Source: Pontibacillus chungwhensis BH030062 (GTDB lineage Bacteria > Bacillota > Bacilli > Bacillales > BH030062). From it: a stretch of DNA of 64,000 bases. A program made the position numbers and the translations under genes. The stretch is taken from the NCBI RefSeq assembly GCF_000770675.1, contig NZ_AVBG01000015.1, positions 17,283-81,282 on the forward strand, read 5' to 3'. Below the pieces are notes generated by a model, which saw only the letters and a list, made by a program, of their open reading frames with translations, did no database searches and was not told where the DNA came from. The first letter of the stretch is position 1; every line of letters starts with the position of its first letter. Positions 16,480 to 24,818 of this stretch are shown here, piece by piece.

Positions 16480-17535
16480 CTATTTCAATTCTTTCATAAA
16501 TTGATTAAATGTTTCAATATCCATTTGCTGCGCAGCATCAGACAATGCTACTGCCGGGTCAGGGTGAACTTCTGCCATTATCCCATCTGCTCCAACGGCA
16601 ATCGCTGCTTTTGCTGTAGGGAGAAGAAGATCACGACGGCCTGTAGAGTGCGTTACGTCTACCATTACAGGCAAGTGTGTCTCTTGCTTTAAGATCGGTA
16701 CAGCAGAAATATCAAGCGTGTTACGCGTCGCTTTCTCGTACGTACGAATACCACGTTCACATAGAATGATGTTTTCATTGCCTCGTGATATGATGTATTC
16801 AGCAGCATTCACAAACTCTGAGATCGTTGCAGATAAGCCACGTTTTAGTAGTACCGGCTTATCAACGGAACCTGCTGCTTTTAGCAGTTCAAAGTTCTGC
16901 ATATTACGTGCTCCGATTTGAATGACATCAATGTACTCAACCGCCGTTTCAATATCGGCCGGATTAACAATTTCACTTACAACACCTAAGTCATATTCAT
17001 CGGCAACTTGTTTCAATATTTTCAAACCTTCAAGCCCAAGTCCTTGGAAATCATACGGTGATGAACGAGGTTTGAAAGCTCCCCCGCGAAGTAGCTTCAA
17101 CCCTTGTGCTTTAACCGCTTCTGCTACTTTAGCAACTTGCTCGTAGCTCTCAACTGCACAAGGCCCCGTGATGAAGGACGGATCACCAATCCCAATTTCT
17201 TCACCTCGAACTGTAACAACCGTATCTTCCGGTTTCTTCTTACGTGAAACAAGAAGCGCTTTACGGTGATCATCTTCTTGAAGCTCAAGGCTTGCTTTAA
17301 AGATTTCTTTGAACAACTTCTCGACTGTGGAATGTTCGAAAGGACCTTCATTGTGGTCCGTAATCGCATCTAACATCGCGCGTTCACGCACGGGATCAAA
17401 ACGATTCATTCCTTGCTTTTTCTTCACCTGTCCAATTTGATGCGCGATCTCAGCTCTTTTATTAATTAAATCTAGAATGTCTAAATTTAATGTGTCTAAC
17501 TCTTGTCTTAACTGGTCTAATTCTTCATTACTCAA
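16480..17535 (-). CDS. aroA: Bifunctional chorismate mutase / DAHP synthase
   Basis: 351 residues from a TTG at 17535. The TTG 15 bases further upstream shares its bases with the ribosome site GGAGG (17544-17548), so the inner TTG, 8 nt after GGAGG, is the better start; homologues also begin at SNEEL. The N-terminal 85 residues are an AroQ chorismate mutase ([19 protein letters not shown]); the rest is a beta/alpha barrel DAHP synthase ([35 protein letters not shown]). It condenses PEP and erythrose-4-phosphate at the entry of the shikimate pathway. The mutase domain confers feedback sensing by chorismate/prephenate in Bacillus. Confidence 0.97.
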   Translation of the reverse strand: MSNEELDQLRQELDTLNLDILDLINKRAEIAHQIGQVKKKQGMNRFDPVRERAMLDAITDHNEGPFEHSTVEKLFKEIFKASLELQEDDHRKALLVSRKKKPEDTVVTVRGEEIGIGDPSFITGPCAVESYEQVAKVAEAVKAQGLKLLRGGAFKPRSSPYDFQGLGLEGLKILKQVADEYDLGVVSEIVNPADIETAVEYIDVIQIGARNMQNFELLKAAGSVDKPVLLKRGLSATISEFVNAAEYIISRGNENIILCERGIRTYEKATRNTLDISAVPILKQETHLPVMVDVTHSTGRRDLLLPTAKAAIAVGADGIMAEVHPDPAVALSDAAQQMDIETFNQFMKELK

Positions 17536-17598
17536 CTCATACGCCTCCAATTTGTTTAGAAAGATGAAATTATGATAAATTCATAATAATTAGACATC

Positions 17599-17627
17599 AT
17601 TATAGCTAATATTATTTTAATTGTCAC
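17599..17627 (-). promoter_or_regulatory. Sigma-A promoter of aroA
   Basis: GTGACA (17622-17627) and TATAAT (17599-17604) on the minus strand with a 17-nt spacer. The leader is about 55 nt. Confidence 0.75.
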
Positions 17628-17678
17628 GGGGATTTTCAACATTTTTAGTGAAGAATTTTATTAAAGGGGTCGAGAAAA

Positions 17679-19823
17679 TTGAAAGAACGCATCTTCGCGC
17701 TTGATATTGGAACAAGATCTGTCGTTGGATTACTATTAGAAAAAACAACTAATGCTTACGAAGTGATTGATCTTGTTTCAAAAGAACACGATGAACGAAC
17801 AATGGTTGATGGTCAAATCCATGATGTACGATCCGTCTCAGAAACGATCGCATCCGTTAAACATATTTTAGAGGAACAGCATGGCCCCTTACATAAAGTA
17901 TGTGTAGCTGCAGCAGGCAGAGCTTTAAAAACGAAACGGACAAGTATATACCAGTCTGTAAGTGGACAGCCCATTATCGATGATGAAGATGTAACTCATT
18001 TAGAATTAAGTGCTGTGCAACAGGCCCAATATGAATTAGCGGTAGAAGAAGCCGAAATGCAAAGTACTCATTACTATTGTGTAGGGTATTCCGTCTTACG
18101 CTATCATCTAGATGGACAAGAATTGGGTTCTCTAATTGATCAGCAAGGTGAACAAGTAACGGTAGAAGTTATTGCGACATTTTTACCTAAAGTTGTTGTC
18201 GAATCATTAATTGCGGCTTTACATAGAGCTGGTTTGGAAATGAAAGCCCTCACACTAGAGCCAATCGCGGCTATTAACGTTCTCATCCCCCCTTCAATGA
18301 GACGTTTAAACGTGGCTCTTGTGGACATTGGTGCCGGAACGAGTGATATTGCCATTACTGACTCTGGAACCGTTACAGCCTACGGGATGGTCCCTGTAGC
18401 GGGGGATGAAATTACAGAAGCCATCAGTGACCATTACTTACTTGACTTCCCTTTAGCTGAAAAAGCCAAAAAAGATATTAGCACCCAGCAAGAAACAACG
18501 ATTACCGATATACTTGGATTTGAAACGACTGTTACCTATAACGATTTAGCAGAAGCCATTGACCCTGCAATCGAAAAGCTAAGTATAGCCATACGGGATG
18601 AAATTCTTCTCTTAAATCATAAAGCTCCAAAAGCCATAATGTTAGTTGGTGGGGGAAGCTTAACGCCAGAATTATCAAAAAGGCTCGCGAGCATGCTAGA
18701 ACTTCCCGAAAACCGTGTAGCGGTTAGGGGAATTGATGCCATTCAGTCCTTAAAGAAAACGGATAATCTACCGACAGGACCAGCTTATGTTACGCCAATC
18801 GGTATAGCGATCGCATCCAATCAAAACCCAGTTCAATACATTAGTATCACCGTCAACGATCGGACGATCCGTCTCTTTGATATAAAAACGTTAACAATAG
18901 GGGATTGCCTTCTCGCCGCCGGTATTGAGATCAAAAAACTGTACGGTCGTCCGGGGATGGCCAAATTGATCTATTTAAACGGAAATCAACTTACCTTAAA
19001 AGGAGAACATGGTACAGCACCGGTTATATTGAAAAATCAACAACCTTGTTCTCTAAGCGACACTATTCAAAACGGGGATATACTGAGTGTTACTAAAGGC
19101 GAAGATGGCACCTCTCCAGATGTCACATTAAAAGATCTCTTGGGAGAACTCCCTCATTCTACAATCACCATGAACGGGCAAAATCATCAAATCCAACCTG
19201 CCCTTCACGTAAACGGGAAGAAACAGATGCTAACCTACATTGTTCAAGATCGTGACCAGGTAGTATTAGAGACGAATCATACAGTAAGGTCTTTCCTTCA
19301 ATCAATTAGCCAAGAATGGATTCTTGAAGAAACAGAACCATTTGATATCACAGTTAACACCAAAGAACATAGAATTGCTTCTCATAGAATAACGATGTTA
19401 AAAAACAAGAAAAAGGTTCACCCAGAATCTACTCTACAAGACGGAGACCAGCTGACGACGAGCAAACATTATCCTATAGAAGCACAAGTCCTTCTAAAGC
19501 ACCTGAACGCACCAACAAACCATTCTATAGAAGTGTTCTTTAACAACAGAAAACTGACCCTTCACAAGCCTATAAACATACTCACAAAAAACGAGGAGCC
19601 TCTTAAGACTAGTGACCTTATCTATCCAGGGCAAAACTTAGAGTTAAAAGAAACTAATTCCTTGAACTTTATCTTTCAAGATGTATTTCGCCATGTGGAT
19701 ATCGATCTAACACAAGGAAGAAACTTTAAAATATATCGAAATGAACAAGAAGCCACCTTCTTTGAACCCATCCATTCTGGTGATCGACTCGAATTACAGT
19801 GGCTTAAGGAAGTAAAGAATTGA
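17679..19823 (+). CDS. FtsA/PilM-like actin-fold protein with a long C-terminal extension
   Basis: 714 residues from a TTG start with AAAGGGGT upstream. Residues 1-350 are an FtsA/PilM-type actin ATPase: phosphate 1 loop FALDIGTRSVVG, phosphate 2 loop VDIGAGTSDIA, adenosine motif MLVGGGSLTPEL. FtsA proper is near 420-440 residues and ends in a membrane-binding amphipathic helix. This protein instead carries some 350 extra residues with short repeating beta-rich units (IYLNGNQLTLKGEHG, ITMNGQNHQIQPALHVNG, VFFNNRKLTLHKPINIL), which look like tandem beta-grasp or ubiquitin-like modules. It is monocistronic, diverges from aroA, and ends at a strong bidirectional terminator. A role in envelope or division is inferred from the fold only. 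Confidence 0.8.
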   Translation: MKERIFALDIGTRSVVGLLLEKTTNAYEVIDLVSKEHDERTMVDGQIHDVRSVSETIASVKHILEEQHGPLHKVCVAAAGRALKTKRTSIYQSVSGQPIIDDEDVTHLELSAVQQAQYELAVEEAEMQSTHYYCVGYSVLRYHLDGQELGSLIDQQGEQVTVEVIATFLPKVVVESLIAALHRAGLEMKALTLEPIAAINVLIPPSMRRLNVALVDIGAGTSDIAITDSGTVTAYGMVPVAGDEITEAISDHYLLDFPLAEKAKKDISTQQETTITDILGFETTVTYNDLAEAIDPAIEKLSIAIRDEILLLNHKAPKAIMLVGGGSLTPELSKRLASMLELPENRVAVRGIDAIQSLKKTDNLPTGPAYVTPIGIAIASNQNPVQYISITVNDRTIRLFDIKTLTIGDCLLAAGIEIKKLYGRPGMAKLIYLNGNQLTLKGEHGTAPVILKNQQPCSLSDTIQNGDILSVTKGEDGTSPDVTLKDLLGELPHSTITMNGQNHQIQPALHVNGKKQMLTYIVQDRDQVVLETNHTVRSFLQSISQEWILEETEPFDITVNTKEHRIASHRITMLKNKKKVHPESTLQDGDQLTTSKHYPIEAQVLLKHLNAPTNHSIEVFFNNRKLTLHKPINILTKNEEPLKTSDLIYPGQNLELKETNSLNFIFQDVFRHVDIDLTQGRNFKIYRNEQEATFFEPIHSGDRLELQWLKEVKN

Positions 19824-19828
19824 AAAAA

Positions 19829-19861
19829 ACAAGGATGAAACCATAATGGTTTCATCCTTGT
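19829..19861. terminator. Bidirectional terminator between the FtsA-like gene and ytxJ
   Basis: A perfect 15-bp stem ACAAGGATGAAACCA/TGGTTTCATCCTTGT with a 3-nt loop. A-rich on the left; TGTTC follows on the right, so it works best for the left-going side. Confidence 0.85.
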
Positions 19862-19899
19862 GTTCGTGATAAGAGAACTTATATAATCAGTCTCTTCAT

Positions 19900-20223
19900 T
19901 TATTGATCAGCTTTTGCCAACGCCCCTTCTTTAATGTGCCAATGAGAAGTATTCCACGTTACTTTGTCTCCGTTAAATAACAAAACTTGTGGAGACTCAT
20001 GCTTCACACCAAATTCTTCTGCAACTTTATTGGAGAACTCTCTTGATTCTTGTATATTTAGCATAAACATAGGAGTTTCCGTTTCTGAAGAATAGTTTTC
20101 GTATGCTTCTTTAGCCCCCGAGCTAATAGGACAAGTCAAACTATGCTTAAACAACATCACTCGTTCGTGTTGGGCTAATTTTTCTTTTAACTCATTGTAG
20201 TTCTGTAAAAGTGTTACAGCCAA
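19900..20223 (-). CDS. ytxJ: Bacilliredoxin-like monothiol protein YtxJ
   Basis: About 107 residues with a thioredoxin fold. The active-site motif is TCPISSGA with a single Cys, as in YtxJ/BrxC, which remove bacillithiol from mixed disulfides. KHESPQVLLFNG provides the conserved cis-Pro strand. I prefer the TTG at 20223 (AVTLLQNYNEL) since GGAGG is 10 nt upstream; a TTG at 20229 is only 4 nt from GGAGG. It is third in ytxG-ytxH-ytxJ, as in B. subtilis, but here a strong terminator lies between ytxH and ytxJ, so it depends on read-through or its own promoter. Confidence 0.9.
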   Translation of the reverse strand: MAVTLLQNYNELKEKLAQHERVMLFKHSLTCPISSGAKEAYENYSSETETPMFMLNIQESREFSNKVAEEFGVKHESPQVLLFNGDKVTWNTSHWHIKEGALAKADQ

Positions 20224-20275
20224 CGTCAATCATCCTCCTCTATTTAAGACCCACCTCAAAAAGGGTCTTTATGAC

Positions 20276-20318
20276 AACAAAAAAGTTGCTAGTATCAATG
20301 TAGCATACTAGCAACTTT
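20276..20318 (-). terminator. Terminator between ytxH and ytxJ
   Basis: A perfect 14-bp stem AAAGTTGCTAGTAT/ATACTAGCAACTTT (20282-20295, 20305-20318) with a 9-nt loop, followed on the minus strand by a T run. Confidence 0.88.
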
Positions 20319-20348
20319 CCCCCAAAATTATTCGTTTAACCACCTCGT

Positions 20349-20789
20349 TTAGTAAGTGGTAGTAGTCGTCGTTGTTTCTTGTTGTCTTTCAAGCTCTTCC
20401 GCGGCCTCTTCAATTGCTTCAGCTACTTCCTCAGCAGCTTGTTCAGCTTCGTCATTTGTATTACGGAATTCGCCGACTTTCGTTTTCACTCGAGAACTAA
20501 GGTCCTGAGACTTCTCAGAAACATTTTGAGACCACTGAGAAGATGTTTCTACAGCGCGGTCTTTCCATTCTGTTCCCTTTTGGTACGCGACATCTTTCCA
20601 TTCTCCGGCACGTTCACGAACGTATCCTGACTTTTGATTTAGATCATCTCTTACTTCTCTTCCAGACTTAGGAGCAAATAAAAGGGCTGCAGAAGCTCCC
20701 ACAATGCCACCAATTAGTGTGCCTATCATGAAATCTTTACTGTTAATGTTTTCGTTTTGATTTTTGTTCTGGTTCTGATCTTGTGCCAT
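20349..20789 (-). CDS. ytxH: General stress protein YtxH
   Basis: 146 residues. A polar N-terminus (MAQDQNQNKNQNENINSK) precedes one hydrophobic glycine-rich segment (about 22-42, MIGTLIGGIVGASAALLFAP) with the YtxH signature APKSGREVRDDL directly after. The rest is charged amphipathic helix (repeated W-K/T-D... units) ending in Glu-rich sequence and a Thr run. Known: YtxH is a sigma-B/sigma-H dependent stress protein of unknown biochemical role. The ribosome site is TAGGAGGAA. It lies 26 nt downstream of ytxG and is cotranscribed with it. Confidence 0.9.
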   Translation of the reverse strand: MAQDQNQNKNQNENINSKDFMIGTLIGGIVGASAALLFAPKSGREVRDDLNQKSGYVRERAGEWKDVAYQKGTEWKDRAVETSSQWSQNVSEKSQDLSSRVKTKVGEFRNTNDEAEQAAEEVAEAIEEAAEELERQQETTTTTTTY

Positions 20790-20815
20790 ACTCTATTCCT
20801 CCTAATAAAATAAAA

Positions 20816-21265
20816 TTATTGTACTGCTTTTTCGTCTTGTGGTTTTTCTTTTTTCCACTTTTTATAGAGATCAATACCGACCTGACCCCACTTCATGGCC
20901 TGAGCAGCATTGTCTTTATTCTGGTCAGCTGTATGCTTTAGATTGTTCGACATGGTGTGTAGTGATTGATTAAACTCATGAACCGAATCCCCAATCCCTT
21001 TAACACCGTCTACTAATGTATTTAATTTTTGAGTCTTTTCTCCAATATCCTCTGCTAGGTGATTGGTCTTCTGTAATAATGATGTTGTTTCAGTTGTAAT
21101 GCCTTCCATTTGCTTCTCTAAGCCGCCCATTGTGGATGCAACATTTTCTAGCGTTTTACGAGCTGACTTTAAAGTTTTGGATATGTAAATAACTAAAACA
21201 GCAAATGCAATAGCGAAGATCAGTGCTGCGATATATAGTATGATGATCATAATCCCCTGATTCAC
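20816..21265 (-). CDS. ytxG: DUF948 membrane protein YtxG
   Basis: Up to 149 residues. One N-terminal membrane span (IMIIILYIAALIFAIAFAVL) is followed by a long coiled-coil region (VASTMGGLEKQMEGITTETT and similar heptads), the pattern of DUF948/YtxG proteins. The start is uncertain: a GTG at 21265 overlaps AAAGGGG, and an ATG at 21250 follows GGGGATT. It is the first gene of ytxGH(J), with a sigma-B-like promoter 22-50 nt upstream, matching the general stress control known in B. subtilis. Confidence 0.9.
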   Translation of the reverse strand: MNQGIMIIILYIAALIFAIAFAVLVIYISKTLKSARKTLENVASTMGGLEKQMEGITTETTSLLQKTNHLAEDIGEKTQKLNTLVDGVKGIGDSVHEFNQSLHTMSNNLKHTADQNKDNAAQAMKWGQVGIDLYKKWKKEKPQDEKAVQ

Positions 21266-21293
21266 CCCTTTAAAATGTAGTATAGTTAATCGT

Positions 21294-21319
21294 CTTCCCT
21301 TTTACTAGTTCGTATAAAC
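21294..21319 (-). promoter_or_regulatory. Sigma-B-like promoter of ytxGHJ
   Basis: On the minus strand, GTTTAT (21314-21319), a 14-nt spacer and GGGAAG (21294-21299) fit the sigma-B consensus GTTTAA-N12-14-GGGTAT well. B. subtilis ytxGHJ is a sigma-B operon, which supports the call. Confidence 0.65.
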
Positions 21320-21442
21320 GTCTCGAATTACAGATTGGGATTATTTTATAGTATTCTCTTTTTTTGCAGAAACTCCTGCAACTCATTTCTTTTTTTTAGC
21401 TAGAAATTTCTGTATCATATGAATAGAAAAGGAGGAATTGTT

Positions 21443-22561
21443 ATGCGCGATCCAAGACTGCAACAGCTAGCACAACAAATTATTCATTACTCTATCGATC
21501 TACAAAAAGGTGAAAAAGTACTTATAGAAAATACAGGCCTTCAACAAGAGCTGGTTTCCGCTCTTATTGAAGAAGCATATAAAGCAGAAGGTCACCCCTT
21601 TGTAAATGTGAAAGACCCAAAAGTCCAGCGTTCTCTATTAAAGAATGCATCTGAAGAACAGCTCCACTTACAAGCGGAACAAGAGGCTTCCTTCATGAGC
21701 CAAATGGATGCATATGTAGCGATTCGCTCAGGCGAGAACATCTCTGAGCTGTCCGATGTACCTGCTGAGAACATGAAACTATACAACCAGACCGTCGGAC
21801 AGAAAGTACATAGAGAAATTCGTGTTCCAAAGACGAAGTGGTGCGTGCTTCGCTACCCAAATGCTTCTATGGCTCAATTAGCAAACATGAGCACTGAGCA
21901 ATTTGAAGACTTTTACTTTAATGTCTGTACTCTTGATTACAAAAAGATGGACCAAGCTATGGACTCATTAGTAAAACGTATGGAAGAAACAGACCGCGTT
22001 CGAATTACAGGGCCAAACACAGACTTGGAATTCTCTATTAAAGGCATTCCGAATGTTAAATGTGCCGGTCACTTAAATCTACCAGATGGAGAAGTCTACA
22101 CAGCACCAGTGAAAGACTCTGTTAACGGAACCCTTCACTATAACACGCCATCTCCGTACAATGGTTTCACCTTCGAAGATGTCTTCCTTACATTTAAAGA
22201 CGGAAAGATCGTTGATGCAACAGCAAACGATACGGAACGAATCAATGAAATCTTCAATACAGACGAAGGCGCTCGCTATATTGGAGAGTTTGCAATTGGT
22301 GTGAACCCTTATATTCTTCACCCAATGAAAGACATCCTCTTTGATGAGAAAATAGACGGCAGCTTCCACTTCACTCCAGGTCAGTGCTACGACGAAGCAC
22401 CAAATGGTAACGACTCAGCCATTCACTGGGATATGGTTATGATTCAGCGTGCTGAGTACGGTGGTGGAGAAATTTATTTTGATGACGTGCTGATTCGTAA
22501 GGATGGAAGGTTTGTGGTTTCTGATTTAGAGGCTTTAAACCCTGAGAATTTGAAGTCGTAG
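21443..22561 (+). CDS. M29 family aminopeptidase (AmpS/PepS type)
   Basis: 372 residues from the ATG at 21443, with AAAGGAGG 9 nt upstream; the frame starts 8 codons earlier without a ribosome site. Metal-ligand regions of M29 enzymes are visible: LNLPDGEVYTAPV, then GEFAIGVNP, and HFTPGQCYDEAPNGNDSAIHWDMVM, of which the terminal HWD is the conserved ligand motif. These enzymes bind two Zn or Co ions and remove N-terminal residues from peptides in the cytoplasm. It is shorter than B. subtilis AmpS (about 410 residues) because of a shorter N-terminal part. It stands alone and converges on murC. Confidence 0.9.
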   Translation: MRDPRLQQLAQQIIHYSIDLQKGEKVLIENTGLQQELVSALIEEAYKAEGHPFVNVKDPKVQRSLLKNASEEQLHLQAEQEASFMSQMDAYVAIRSGENISELSDVPAENMKLYNQTVGQKVHREIRVPKTKWCVLRYPNASMAQLANMSTEQFEDFYFNVCTLDYKKMDQAMDSLVKRMEETDRVRITGPNTDLEFSIKGIPNVKCAGHLNLPDGEVYTAPVKDSVNGTLHYNTPSPYNGFTFEDVFLTFKDGKIVDATANDTERINEIFNTDEGARYIGEFAIGVNPYILHPMKDILFDEKIDGSFHFTPGQCYDEAPNGNDSAIHWDMVMIQRAEYGGGEIYFDDVLIRKDGRFVVSDLEALNPENLKS

Positions 22562-22629
22562 TTATTTGATTTTCATTCGAAACTACGTGAATTCGGAGAA
22601 GTAGCTCTGCATTTGTTATGATCACCATA

Positions 22630-22660
22630 AAAACGCGTAGGAGGCTCTCCTACGCGTTTT
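22630..22660. terminator. Bidirectional terminator between aminopeptidase gene and murC
   Basis: A perfect 14-bp stem AAAACGCGTAGGAG/CTCCTACGCGTTTT (22630-22643, 22647-22660) with a 3-nt loop. Confidence 0.88.
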
Positions 22661-22716
22661 ACTAATATTTATTCTTTTCCCACCCTCTTAAATAAGGGAG
22701 CAAATTGTATTCTATA

Positions 22717-24006
22717 TTATTCCTTCTCATATGCCTCTTGGAACTTCTGAATATCCCCAGCGCCCATGAAGATCAGCACGCTATCTCCATGCTCTTTTAA
22801 AACAGCTGTTTCATTTAATTCCAATAGACGCGAAGCTTCAATCTTCTCCTGAAGGTCGTTAATCGATAAATTACCCGACTCTTCACGAGCAGATCCAAAG
22901 ATGTCGCAAAGGTACACGAAATCAGCTTCTTTTAAGCTATCTGCGAACTCTTGCAGGAACATGCGTGTTCTTGTAAACGTGTGAGGTTGGAAGATCGCCA
23001 CAACGTCCTTTTTCGGATATTTTTTCTTCGCTGATTCAATCGTTGCTAAGATCTCACGTGGATGGTGAGCGTAATCATCAATAACTACTTGATCATTGTG
23101 CTTCTTCTCTGTGAAGCGACGCTTAACACCTTTAAAGTTTGAAATATGCTTAATATCATCTGAAGGAATCCCTTCATATTGGCATAGTGCAATAACTGAT
23201 AGCGCATTTAATACGTGATGATTCCCATATCCAGGGATCGTGTACGTGTTGTAATACGTGTTACGAACAAAAACGTCAAATGTTGTACCATTTTCATCTT
23301 CAGAAATATTAGAAGCCTGAAAGTCATTACTATCACCTAAGCCATAGTACACGACAGGTACTTTAGCCTGGATTTCTTGTAACTGATCATCATCGCCACA
23401 TGCGATGATCCCCTTTTTCACTTGGTAAGCCATTTGCTGAAAGGCATCAACGACGTCTTCAAGGCTTGTAAAATAATCCGGATGATCAAAATCAATATTT
23501 GTCATAATCGCATAATCCGGCTCGTAAGCCAAGAAGTGCCTGCGGTATTCACAAGCTTCAAATACAAAGTACTCCCCATCTTCATGACCTACTCCTGTTC
23601 CGTCACCGATTAAGAACGACGTAGGCTTAATGTTGCTTAATACGTGGGCAAGCAAACCTGTAGTCGAGGTCTTACCATGCGCACCTGTTACAGCAATACT
23701 TGTGTAATTCTGTAACCATTCTCCAAGAAATTCATGATAACGGAATAAAGGCAAACCCAATTCTTCCGCTGCCTTGATTTCTTCATGATCATCTCCAAAT
23801 GCATTTCCGGCAATGACCGTTAAGTTGTCTTTGATATTTTCTTTTGAAAAAGGCAGAATCGGAATGTTCTTCGCTTCAAGCACTTCTTGTGTGAAAAAAC
23901 GCTTCTCAATATCAGAGCCTTGTACTTTCTCACCCGCATCATGAAGGATTTGTGCTAGTGCACTCATCCCGGTACCTTTAATACCAACAAAATGGTAAGT
24001 TGTCAT
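22717..24006 (-). CDS. murC: UDP-N-acetylmuramate--L-alanine ligase
   Basis: 429 residues. Mur ligase with the N-terminal UDP-binding motif [11 protein letters not shown] (8-18), the ATP loop [11 protein letters not shown] (107-117), the central-domain acidic residues in [12 protein letters not shown], and the C-terminal domain with [10 protein letters not shown] and FQPHTFTRT. It adds the first residue, L-Ala, of the peptidoglycan stem peptide to UDP-MurNAc. The ribosome site GGAGG precedes the ATG. It is separated from sftA by about 2 kb here, with a nicotinate phosphoribosyltransferase gene and two palindromic elements between; in B. subtilis the two are close neighbours. Confidence 0.97.
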   Translation of the reverse strand: MTTYHFVGIKGTGMSALAQILHDAGEKVQGSDIEKRFFTQEVLEAKNIPILPFSKENIKDNLTVIAGNAFGDDHEEIKAAEELGLPLFRYHEFLGEWLQNYTSIAVTGAHGKTSTTGLLAHVLSNIKPTSFLIGDGTGVGHEDGEYFVFEACEYRRHFLAYEPDYAIMTNIDFDHPDYFTSLEDVVDAFQQMAYQVKKGIIACGDDDQLQEIQAKVPVVYYGLGDSNDFQASNISEDENGTTFDVFVRNTYYNTYTIPGYGNHHVLNALSVIALCQYEGIPSDDIKHISNFKGVKRRFTEKKHNDQVVIDDYAHHPREILATIESAKKKYPKKDVVAIFQPHTFTRTRMFLQEFADSLKEADFVYLCDIFGSAREESGNLSINDLQEKIEASRLLELNETAVLKEHGDSVLIFMGAGDIQKFQEAYEKE

Positions 24007-24107
24007 ATAGATAGAACCTCCACAAATTTACAGTCATTTCTGTTTCTTAGTATATGTATTCAAGCTCAACTTGCGCCTAATTTACTTTAACTTTTACGTC
24101 TTCACCT

Positions 24108-24116
24108 ATTATAACA
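24108..24116 (-). promoter_or_regulatory. Extended -10 promoter of murC
   Basis: TGTTATAAT on the minus strand is an extended -10 element about 100 nt before the murC start. The -35 is weak (TTCACG). Confidence 0.55.
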
Positions 24117-24307
24117 AAACAGCGTGTAGACGTGAATCAATTCGACAAAAACCGTTAGTAAACCCCACAACGTTTCCAAGTTTTTCTCTTAGTACACATG
24201 AACCGCTTTCTTATATTCCCACCTTTAAGCCCTCACAAACCTAAACTGAGAAATAAACTTGAAGACTCGAAGCTGAGAGAATGTTTCCGTTTACTTAAAT
24301 TGAGTGT

Positions 24308-24436
24308 AAGGTGGGCCTGGAAACCACTCGCTTTCCTGTGGGGAGCTGGTGAGCCTCCTCAGCCGGCACGCCGGCTTCCGGGGTCTCACCTAGGCTCTTC
24401 TGCCCACGGGAGTCTCGCAGTTTCCAGGCCCACCTT
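24308..24436 (+). repeat. Palindromic element A (ACTCGCTTTCC family)
   Basis: A 129-bp element closed by a perfect 17-bp inverted repeat (24308-24324, 24420-24436; AAGGTGGGCCTGGAAAC). Inside are a second stem GTGGG/CCCAC (24338-24342, 24403-24407), a third GGTGAG/CTCACC (24348-24353, 24385-24390) and an apical AGCCGGC/GCCGGCT. The core CACTCGCTTTCC and the GGGGAGCTGG stretch are shared with elements B, C, D and E. The left flank carries AGCTGAGAGAATGTTTCC (24271-24288), seen near other copies too. This is the shortest full copy. No protein is likely here. Confidence 0.85.
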
Positions 24437-24499
24437 TGCCATATAAGGATGAACGAAAACATACCATATAGTGTGACATCAGATCTCCTGAAGAACTGC

Positions 24500-24718
24500 G
24501 GGGCCGTTCACCTCTTTAAAGACAGAGCTTGCTCGAGGACTGCGAGACCCCCGCGGGAATAGGAGCCTATCTAGTTCCGTCTCAGAGGACCTAGCCTGCA
24601 ATTTAATTAGGGAATGACCCCGCAGAGAGCGAAAGTGAACGAGGAGACTTCCCAGCTCCCCGCAGGAAAGCGAGTTGTCCGCGAGCAAGCCTAAGCACTC
24701 ATAAACGTAGGCGGCCCC
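24500..24718 (-). repeat. Palindromic element B (ACTCGCTTTCC family)
   Basis: The core reads on the minus strand. Inner arms of 14 bp with one mismatch are at 24527-24540 and 24677-24690 (GCTTGCTCGCGGAC type), and outermost arms are GGGGCCG/CGGCCCC (24500-24506, 24712-24718). The second stem is GCGGG/CCCGC (24553-24557, 24659-24663). Inside it shares AACTAGATAGGCTCCTA and CTAGGTCCTC with element E. The region up to 24790 is otherwise empty. Confidence 0.85.
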
Positions 24719-24787
24719 CTTCCTGCTGAAATACCTCAACTTCAAGTGTTCTATACGAGGAGGCTTATATGGAATAGAGAAATTCAA

Positions 24788-24818
24788 AGAAAAAGACTGA
24801 CAACAAAGTGTCAGTCTT
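24788..24818 (-). terminator. Terminator overlapping the nicotinate phosphoribosyltransferase stop codon
   Basis: A 10-bp stem AAGACTGACA/TGTCAGTCTT (24793-24802, 24809-24818), then a T run on the minus strand. The gene's TGA lies within the stem. Confidence 0.88.

Noticed and set aside
24198..24446. 82-codon frame across palindromic element A
   Set aside because: It runs through both arms of the inverted repeat, is Pro/Arg-rich by base composition, has no ribosome site and has no counterpart in the other copies.
24479..24787. 102-codon minus frame across element B
   Set aside because: Shadow of the element; not conserved in element E, which has the same interior sequence.
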